DNA of 5,624 nt from Domibacillus sp. (lineage in GTDB: Bacteria; Bacillota; Bacilli; Bacillales; Domibacillaceae). The notes under the pieces were generated by a model, which saw nothing but the letters and a program-made list of their open reading frames with translations, was not told where the DNA came from and did no database searches. The position numbers and the translations under genes were made by a program. The stretch lies in contig JAPSKG010000152.1 in the NCBI GenBank assembly GCA_031177795.1, positions 1 to 5,624 on the forward strand, given 5' to 3'. Shown one piece after another: positions 1 to 4,611 of the stretch (its first letter is position 1; each line of letters starts with the position of its first letter).

Positions 1-22
1 CTTTTGCTGCGGGGTTTTTTTA
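1..22. terminator. half of a probable bidirectional terminator at the left edge
   Basis: The plus strand reads GCTGCGGGG followed by seven T, which is the 3' arm and T-tract of an intrinsic terminator whose other arm would lie left of the window. On the minus strand the same bases give an A-run and CCCCGCAGC just after the sda stop codon, the 5' arm expected for an sda terminator. The complementary arm is not visible, so this is inferred from half of the structure. Confidence 0.45.
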
Positions 23-157
23 TTCTTTTGGCATTTTCGGCGATAATCCCCGTTTGTACACTTCCGTTTTCAGCGTTTCAATTTCAGCCTTATTCCGATC
101 CGTTTTTACCGCATCCCTATAGGCAGCCACCAGCATCTCGTCACTCATAATTCTCAT
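20..157 (-). CDS. sda: Sda, sporulation histidine kinase inhibitor (45 aa)
   Basis: Sda is a small cytoplasmic helical-hairpin protein. In B. subtilis it binds the sporulation kinases KinA and KinB and blocks their autophosphorylation when replication is perturbed. This 45-codon frame begins MRIMSDEMLVAAY, matching the family N-terminus MRKLSDELLIESY without gaps. The match continues without gaps to KRGL at 35-38 (KRRSL-type in B. subtilis). The length fits the roughly 46-52 aa family. The start is set by a perfect AGGAGG at 165-170, seven bases upstream of ATG at 155-157. Residues 21 and 25 are Arg and Glu, whereas B. subtilis has Leu and Phe there, residues I recall as important for kinase inhibition. 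This may therefore be a diverged orthologue or a paralogue. It is transcribed divergently from the nnr remnant. Confidence 0.88.
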   Translation of the reverse strand: MRIMSDEMLVAAYRDAVKTDRNKAEIETLKTEVYKRGLSPKMPKE

Positions 158-183
158 TTTATGACCTCCTTTGAGTGGTGTTA

Positions 184-258
184 AAAATAAAGAGATTCAA
201 CAGTGGAAATCCAGATTAACTATGAATTTTCCACTGCCTTTTAAATTCTCTTTATTTT
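184..258. repeat. 75-bp two-tier inverted repeat between sda and the nnr remnant
   Basis: The outer arms are AAAATAAAGAGA (184-195) and TCTCTTTATTTT (247-258), 12 bp perfectly paired. The inner arms are CAGTGGAAA (201-209) and TTTCCACTG (228-236), 9 bp perfectly paired, around an 18-base loop. Short unpaired internal segments separate the tiers. The structure fills most of the predicted sda leader and starts at the predicted transcription start. It has no GC-rich stem plus T-tract typical of a terminator. TGTTAA occurs directly at both borders (179-184 and 260-265), as a target duplication would. It may be a regulatory hairpin, an operator or a tiny MITE-like insertion. The pairing is certain and the role is not known. 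Confidence 0.75.
202..235. promoter_or_regulatory. two inverted DnaA-box-like motifs upstream of sda
   Basis: TTTTCCACT at 227-235 (plus strand) matches the DnaA consensus TTATCCACA at 7 of 9 bases. ATTTCCACT at 210-202 (minus strand) matches at 6 of 9. They form the inner arms of the inverted repeat. In B. subtilis sda transcription is controlled by DnaA through boxes around its promoter, so the location is appropriate. The matches are imperfect and could follow simply from the palindrome. Confidence 0.3.
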
Positions 259-264
259 CTGTTA

Positions 265-292
265 ATTATACTAGACAAATAGAAAAACGCAA
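265..292 (-). promoter_or_regulatory. probable SigA-type promoter of sda
   Basis: On the minus strand a perfect TATAAT lies at 270-265. A modest -35 match, TTGCGT (292-287), sits 16 bases upstream of it. Transcription would start near 258, exactly at the outer base of the inverted repeat, leaving a leader of about 100 nt before the sda ATG. The -10 box is strong and the -35 is weak. No transcript data support this. Confidence 0.5.
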
Positions 293-317
293 ATACTACA
301 ATGAGATTAATTAAAAA

Positions 318-326
318 TGTTATAAT
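318..326 (+). promoter_or_regulatory. extended -10 promoter reading into the nnr remnant, DUF6501-like gene and rok
   Basis: TGTTATAAT is a perfect extended -10 element (TGnTATAAT). No good -35 lies 17 bases upstream (ACAATG at 298-303), which is tolerable for an extended -10 promoter. Initiation near 333 would leave a leader of about 56 nt before the nnr start. No terminator is visible from here until 1712, so this promoter may drive the downstream DUF6501-like gene and rok. Confidence 0.5.
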
Positions 327-388
327 TTTCCCATTTTTTATTGTTTTTTTATTAAAATTTGTAATAAAATCATGAAAAAGGGGGTGTC

Positions 389-1058
389 ATGTTGTATATT
401 TATAAGAGCAGTGAGATAAAGAAAATTGATAATGAAGCTGAAAAACGCGGAATGCCAGGGTTTACCTTGATGGAACTTGCGGGAGCGGGTGTTTTCCAGG
501 CTATTAAGCAAGCTTGTTCCATACATAATCATGATTTCACAATCATCGCTGGAAAAGGAAATAATGGAGGAGACGGAATTGTCCTGGCCCGTTATTTAAA
601 AAGCGCCGGAGCCCGATGCAGGTTGTATTTCCCGGCTGGACTGCCAACTGCAAATTCTGCTGAAAAACACTTGTCTTACTTTAAAAAGCTCGGTTATTCT
701 TTTGACAGCCACCTTCCTGAAAAGTCCGGTTCCATTGTTATCGATTGTTTGCTGAGTCACGGTTGTATTAAAAGGAAAATATACAGTTGTTGCATTTCAA
801 GACGGATCTGGTTTTATTAATCCAACTGGAAATGAGGGCTTGTCAAAAGGCGGAAGTGGTGATACATTAACTGGAATTGTTCTTGCTCTTGCACTGCGCA
901 ATCAAGATGTTGAAGAAGCAACGGCCGATGCGGTTTTTCTTCATGGGCTTTGCGCTGATTTGTGGCAAAGCAAGTATCCGGCCCAAACAATGCGGCCATT
1001 TGATATTCATAAACTTATACCGGATGCGGTACAGAAAATAATGAAGGAGAAAAAATAA
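389..1058 (+). pseudogene. nnr: internally deleted bifunctional NAD(P)H-hydrate epimerase/dehydratase (nnr/yjeF)
   Basis: Intact Nnr proteins (about 500 aa) repair damaged NADHX/NADPHX, with an N-terminal epimerase (YjeF_N) and a C-terminal ADP- or ATP-dependent dehydratase of ribokinase fold. Here residues 1 to about 122 are a good YjeF_N start, with MELAG at 28-32, the nucleotide-loop motif GKGNNGGDG at 55-63 and VIDCLL at 117-122. The frame then turns into unrelated sequence and stops at 818-820. From about 756, in another frame, the dehydratase C-terminus appears: VTVVLKG, NPTGN, then GSGDTLTG and FLHG, ending at TAA 1056-1058. The middle, about 280 codons including the rest of the epimerase and most of the kinase-like fold, is missing at a junction near 749-757. 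Neither half should be active. The promoter and an AAAGGGGGTG ribosome site (378-387) before ATG 389 survive. A functional copy may exist elsewhere in the genome. Confidence 0.85.
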
Positions 1059-1264
1059 TGATTCATAAAATTTGGGACGAAAAAAAAACAATCAAACAAG
1101 TAAAGTGCATTCACACTAAAGCAGAGAAATATGTAGTGGAAAATGTATTAACGGAAGGCAACCTTTATGAGGTGAAAAATGAAACAGAAGAATTTTATTT
1201 TGTAGTAGATAATAAAGGAAAAGTGTCTGGCTTCTATAAAGATTATTTTCAAGAAGTAAAATAA
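1058..1264 (+). CDS. small conserved Bacillaceae protein, DUF6501-like (68 aa)
   Basis: The function is unknown. The protein resembles, from memory, the small Bacillaceae family DUF6501, with an MIHKxW start and a core reading KYVVENVLTEGNLYEVKN then EEFYFVVDN and GKVSGFYKDYF. Alternating hydrophobic and polar residues with turn-like Gly/Asn positions suggest a small beta-barrel (SH3-like) cytoplasmic domain; there is no signal peptide or membrane segment. The start ATG overlaps the pseudogene stop (TAATG, 1056-1060). AAGGAG at 1044-1049 is eight bases upstream, so the start is well supported and translation was probably coupled to nnr originally. The gene is A+T-rich. The rok homologue follows after about 30 bases with no terminator between, suggesting co-transcription. 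The coding call is firm; the family name is less so. Confidence 0.85.
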   Translation: MIHKIWDEKKTIKQVKCIHTKAEKYVVENVLTEGNLYEVKNETEEFYFVVDNKGKVSGFYKDYFQEVK

Positions 1265-1295
1265 GAGAAGAATATAGCTGCAAGGAGTGAAAAAC

Positions 1296-1709
1296 TTGTT
1301 TGATGAGCGAATTGCATTGAAAATCAGACTAGAACAGTTAGCAGATGCAGAAGTTCGAGTAATGCAAGAGTTTAAAAAAGAACGTGAAAGCATTTTTGCT
1401 AGATTAAAAGAACTTGACGGGCCAGAAAAACAACCAATAGAAGTAGCCTCCATCACAACCATTGGCGCGCCTCCAAAACCGCGCAGAGGAAGACGAAGCG
1501 AAAGTTTAACGGAACTGCGGGACACGACGATCAGTATTTTGAAAAAGCAAAACACGCCGATCCGCGGAGTGGAGCTTCAGCGGTTTGTGGAAGACCAAAC
1601 AGGGAAAAAAATAGCAAATATGACCACGTTTATGAATGCTTTGGAACGTGAAAATGCGCATGTTCGGAAGCTTGGGCGCGGCCTGTATATGTATGAATAT
1701 GAAATGTAA
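1296..1709 (+). CDS. rok: Rok-like nucleoid-associated transcriptional repressor (137 aa)
   Basis: In B. subtilis Rok binds A+T-rich DNA, silences foreign genes and represses comK; it is a functional analogue of H-NS. The N-terminal region (about 1-42, MFDERIALKIRLEQL then AEVRVM and LKELD) matches the B. subtilis oligomerisation helix (MFNEREALRLRLEQL). The C-terminal region (about 70-135) matches the winged-helix DNA-binding domain, including the identical NMTTFM (108-113) and a basic wing around KLGRGLY. The linker is only about 25-30 residues with one basic patch (KPRRGRR, 61-67). The protein is about 137 aa against 191 aa in B. subtilis and resembles the short plasmid sRok type. TTG at 1296 is preferred: it restores the MF start and has AAGGAG (1282-1287) eight bases upstream. 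The upstream GTG at 1287 overlaps that ribosome site. Confidence 0.88.
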   Translation: MFDERIALKIRLEQLADAEVRVMQEFKKERESIFARLKELDGPEKQPIEVASITTIGAPPKPRRGRRSESLTELRDTTISILKKQNTPIRGVELQRFVEDQTGKKIANMTTFMNALERENAHVRKLGRGLYMYEYEM

Positions 1710-1711
1710 GT

Positions 1712-1741
1712 GAAAAAGCAGGCTAACAAGCCGGCTTTTTT
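1712..1741 (+). terminator. intrinsic terminator after rok
   Basis: AAAAAGC (1713-1719) pairs with GCTTTTT (1734-1740), and GGCT (1721-1724) pairs with AGCC (1729-1732). They are separated by one A/G mismatch, and the loop is AACA. The 3' arm runs into the T-tract. It starts three bases after the rok stop codon and ends the nnr-remnant/DUF6501/rok unit. Confidence 0.85.
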
Positions 1742-1769
1742 GCGTTTTGCTTGCTTTTAAGTGTATGAT
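1740..1769 (+). promoter_or_regulatory. possible promoter for the AAA+/VWA operon
   Basis: TTGCGT (1740-1745) and TATGAT (1764-1769) are spaced by 18 bases, upstream of the yojN start and partly overlapping the tail of the rok terminator. Both boxes are imperfect. An upstream terminator and a clear ribosome site (AAAGGA, 1792-1797) imply that a promoter must lie in this short gap. Confidence 0.35.
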
Positions 1770-1804
1770 GATAGTCATGTAATGTTAGCGGAAAGGACGA
1801 TTTT

Positions 1805-2674
1805 ATGTTTAATTCAACAATTCCAGAACCTATAAAAAAAATTATAAATGACAGAAAAAACTTATTTCAAAAAAAAACAGAAAGTGACATAACAGGTTAT
1901 CTTGCACAAGATGAACATGTTTTAACTGATACAATTGTGTCGCTTGCATTAGGAAAAAACATTTTATTAAAAGGGCCGACAGGATCAGGGAAAACAAAAT
2001 TATCTGAGTCTCTTGCCGATTATTTTGGTCAGCCAGTCCACAGCATAAACTGCTCAGTAGATTTGGATGCAGAAGCAATGCTTGGCTTTAAAACCATTAC
2101 AGAAGTAAATGGAAAAGCACAAATTGATTTTATTGAAGGCCCGGTTATTCAAGCAATGAAAAAAGGCCACCTTTTATATATTGATGAAATCAACATGGCA
2201 AAGCCTGAAACACTGCCGATTTTAAATGGCGTACTTGACTACCGCCGGCAAATCACTAATCCGTTTACAGGGGAAGTGGTAAAAGCCAAACCAGAATTTA
2301 GCGTCATTGCTGCCGTTAATGAAGGATATGCAGGAACTGCTCCTATGAATGAAGCGTTAAAAAACCGGTTTGTTACTTTTGAAATTCCTTATATATCAGG
2401 TGACGTTCTTTTCCGGGTACTTCAGCAGCAATCAATACTAAAAGATGAAGAAGTGCTGCAGAAGTTTGTGGCACTATCAGCCGATTTAACGACCCTGGTC
2501 CAAAACGGCCGGCTTCCGGAAGAAGCTTCATCCATCCGGGCACTGGTCGATGCTTGTGACCTTGCTGTATACATTCCGGCTTTACGGGCGGTGGAAAGTG
2601 CCATTGCTGGCAAACTGGAAGATGAACGGGAAAAAGCAGCTGTTATGAATGCGGCGGAAACGTGGTTCGACTAA
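1805..2674 (+). CDS. yojN: MoxR/NorQ-type AAA+ ATPase, YojN-like (289 aa)
   Basis: This is a cytoplasmic AAA+ ATPase of the MoxR group (NorQ/CbbQ/CobS-like). Such proteins work with a von Willebrand A partner to remodel or insert metal into a client enzyme. Visible motifs are Walker A GPTGSGKT (57-64), Walker B LLYIDEIN (123-130, Asp127-Glu128), sensor-1 Asn in AAVNEG (169-174), a probable arginine finger in LKNRF (Arg188), and a sensor-2-like SSIRA (Arg244). The length is normal for the family (YojN of B. subtilis is about 300 aa). The start ATG has AAAGGA seven bases upstream. The end overlaps the next gene or abuts it, depending on that gene's start, implying translational coupling. Databases often label YojN a nitric-oxide reductase, but that name comes from NorQ similarity and no reductase motifs are present. 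The physiological client is unknown. Confidence 0.92.
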   Translation: MFNSTIPEPIKKIINDRKNLFQKKTESDITGYLAQDEHVLTDTIVSLALGKNILLKGPTGSGKTKLSESLADYFGQPVHSINCSVDLDAEAMLGFKTITEVNGKAQIDFIEGPVIQAMKKGHLLYIDEINMAKPETLPILNGVLDYRRQITNPFTGEVVKAKPEFSVIAAVNEGYAGTAPMNEALKNRFVTFEIPYISGDVLFRVLQQQSILKDEEVLQKFVALSADLTTLVQNGRLPEEASSIRALVDACDLAVYIPALRAVESAIAGKLEDEREKAAVMNAAETWFD

Positions 2675-4559
2675 AGTGGAGCGGTTTATTCAATTCAATG
2701 ACGAAACAGTGAACTCTGCTTTTTGGATGGAATTGTCGGATCTTGCTGCTGCCATGTCTGGTAATGCGGATTTAAAAGTGGAGTTTGGCCCGCTTGCTTA
2801 TTTGCAGGCTGATCCTGCCGTTTTATATGTAAGCCACTTTTGGCATCACCGGACAAAAAAAGAAGAAACGGGCGGCATGAAAAGCGATGTTTATTTGCGG
2901 GCGCTTGGAACAGCGCAATTTACCGATAAAAAAGCAGTTCAGCAATTTTTATTGAAAAAACGGTCTTCTTTTTCCAAGCAGCTTTTAGCCGTTGCCGAAG
3001 ATATCCGTCTTGAACCGCTTTGTGTGCAAGTGAGGCCAGGAACAAAAAAAGCATTTCAAATACGAAAAGCAGTGATGAGGCGATATCATCAAGGCCAAGC
3101 TTCTGTTAATTGTTCAAAAGGATTTTTTTCTGATGCTGTTTACAACATGCTTTATGCACTCTGGCAGGCTGACACGCCTTTTGAATGGCCGAGTATACAT
3201 CCGGCTATCGATGGAGCCATTCCTTTTATAGACCGAACAGCCAGAGCGCTATTTGATGCCCGTTCCACAAAAGATGTGATTCAAATTGTTGTAGACATTG
3301 CTGAAGTCCTTGAAGATATGGATGTTCGCGATATGGTGAATAATTACAGCCATTTGCCTGAATATGAACAAGAAACAAAAGAGGAATGGACTGATCCCGG
3401 TAAAAGGCAGGATCCGCTTGCTAATGATGATGAGCGGGAAGAAAAAGAAAATGAGCAGTTTGACGAACAGTTTTCTACATGGCACCGTGAATCCGAGGAA
3501 ACGCGTGGAACATTTATGCAATTTAACCTTGACCAGGGGGCTAAAACCCCCATGACGGGAAACACAGCACGTGAAGGCGATGAAGGAGATGCTGCGCTTG
3601 CTTCCGTTCAGGGCCGCTCCAAAAAAGCGTCACGCGAGCAGTACAACCGTCTTTTGGCAGAAAGGCGCGATGCCGAAGAACAAGCGGATGATACCCGCTT
3701 TGGAAAAGAAAACATCGGAGCAAAAGCAATTTTTGAAAAGCCGCGGGCTGCTTTTGCTGAAGAAAAGGAAGAGTACCGCCTTTTAAAGGAAGAAAACGCA
3801 CCTGTCGTTCATCGATTAAAGCGCATGATTGAAAAATCAATTGAAAAAAAGAAAACAAGTTCTCGAACCGATTTGCTTACAGGGCGCCTGGGTCAAAAGC
3901 TAACACGGTATTTTACAGATGACAATCCCCGCCTTTTTTACAAAAAACAAGCGCCGTCAAGGGAAATTGATGCTGCTTTTTATTTGTTAATTGACAGCTC
4001 AGCGTCCATGTACGACAAAATGGATGATGTAAAAAAAAGTGCAGCTCTCTTTCATGAAACATTAGCATCTCTTCGCGTTCCGCATGAAATTACGGGTTTT
4101 TGGGAAGATACGGCTTCCTTAAAAGGAAATGAAAAACCGAATTACTTTTTGACGGCTGTTCCATTTGCACGCTCATATCAAGCCGATTCAGGTCCGGCTA
4201 TTATGCAGCTTCGGCCGGAAGAAGACAATCGGGACGGGTTTGCTTTGCGTGTAGCGATTGATAAAATGGAACGGCGCAGTGAACAACGCAAATTTATTAT
4301 TGTTTTTTCAGATGGAGAGCCGTCGGCGGCAGATTACGATAAAAACGGGGTACTTGATACACATGAAGCGGTGCTTTTGGCGCGTAAAAAAAGCATAATG
4401 GTGTTTAACTTGTTTATTGGTGATGAAGCGCTTAATGAATCCCGGCAGCAAACGATGAAATCAATTTATGGCCCGGGATCTATTATAGCTCCGGATGTGT
4501 CAGAACTGCCTCAAATATTAACGCCTATTTTAAAAAAATTACTGTTCGACAGCATTTAA
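2649..4559 (+). CDS. yojO: VWA-domain protein of the CobT/NorD type, YojO-like (up to 636 aa)
   Basis: This is the probable partner of the upstream AAA+ ATPase. The C-terminal von Willebrand A domain (about 440-632) carries the metal-binding MIDAS motif DSSAS (Asp449, Ser451, Ser453). It also has EDNRDG (525-530), typical of NorD/CobT proteins, and FSDGEPS (553-559). The N-terminal half contains AEDIRLEPL (116-124), resembling the EDxRxE motif of NorD-type proteins. A long, highly charged, probably disordered linker spans about 236-400. No signal peptide or membrane segment is seen. The length matches B. subtilis YojO (about 640 aa). Two starts are possible: ATG 2649, overlapping yojN by 26 bases, or GTG 2676, one base after the yojN stop and giving MERFIQFND. 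Neither has a strong ribosome site. The basic MRRKRGSTK extension looks like read-through of the overlap, so GTG is at least as likely. Confidence 0.92.
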   Translation: MRRKRGSTKVERFIQFNDETVNSAFWMELSDLAAAMSGNADLKVEFGPLAYLQADPAVLYVSHFWHHRTKKEETGGMKSDVYLRALGTAQFTDKKAVQQFLLKKRSSFSKQLLAVAEDIRLEPLCVQVRPGTKKAFQIRKAVMRRYHQGQASVNCSKGFFSDAVYNMLYALWQADTPFEWPSIHPAIDGAIPFIDRTARALFDARSTKDVIQIVVDIAEVLEDMDVRDMVNNYSHLPEYEQETKEEWTDPGKRQDPLANDDEREEKENEQFDEQFSTWHRESEETRGTFMQFNLDQGAKTPMTGNTAREGDEGDAALASVQGRSKKASREQYNRLLAERRDAEEQADDTRFGKENIGAKAIFEKPRAAFAEEKEEYRLLKEENAPVVHRLKRMIEKSIEKKKTSSRTDLLTGRLGQKLTRYFTDDNPRLFYKKQAPSREIDAAFYLLIDSSASMYDKMDDVKKSAALFHETLASLRVPHEITGFWEDTASLKGNEKPNYFLTAVPFARSYQADSGPAIMQLRPEEDNRDGFALRVAIDKMERRSEQRKFIIVFSDGEPSAADYDKNGVLDTHEAVLLARKKSIMVFNLFIGDEALNESRQQTMKSIYGPGSIIAPDVSELPQILTPILKKLLFDSI

Positions 4560-4575
4560 TTAAATGGAAAAACAC

Positions 4576-4611
4576 AAAAATCTGGCCCGGAAATAACCGG
4601 GCCAGATTTTT
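4576..4611. terminator. bidirectional terminator between convergent yojO and telA
   Basis: A perfect 15-bp stem: AAAAATCTGGCCCGG (4576-4590) pairs with CCGGGCCAGATTTTT (4597-4611) around the loop AAATAA. A-run and T-run flanks on both sides make it functional in both directions. It starts 17 bases after the yojO stop. The telA stop codon (4610-4612) overlaps the end of the right arm. Confidence 0.95.

Noticed and set aside
184..258. Inverted repeat read as an intrinsic terminator
   Set aside because: It lies upstream of both divergent genes, its outer stem is almost all A/T, and there is no GC-rich stem followed by a T-tract.
338..532. Minus-strand 64-aa frame over the nnr start
   Set aside because: It covers the promoter and the well-supported YjeF_N start, has no ribosome site and shows no family resemblance.
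840..1058. A separate 72-aa gene starting at TTG 840
   Set aside because: It is the C-terminal end of the NAD(P)HX dehydratase. Homology continues upstream of the TTG to about 756 and there is no ribosome site, so it belongs to the pseudogene.
1148..1555. Minus-strand 135-aa frame
   Set aside because: It lies antisense to the DUF6501-like gene and rok, both of which have clear homology and ribosome sites. Its composition is typical of an antisense shadow.
1768..1778. ATGATAGTCAT dyad upstream of yojN as an operator
   Set aside because: Only four bases per arm in A+T-rich DNA; too short to support a regulator site.
1805..2674. Nitric-oxide reductase annotation for the AAA+ gene
   Set aside because: The protein has Walker A/B and sensor motifs and no haem-copper reductase features. 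The label reflects similarity to NorQ accessory proteins.
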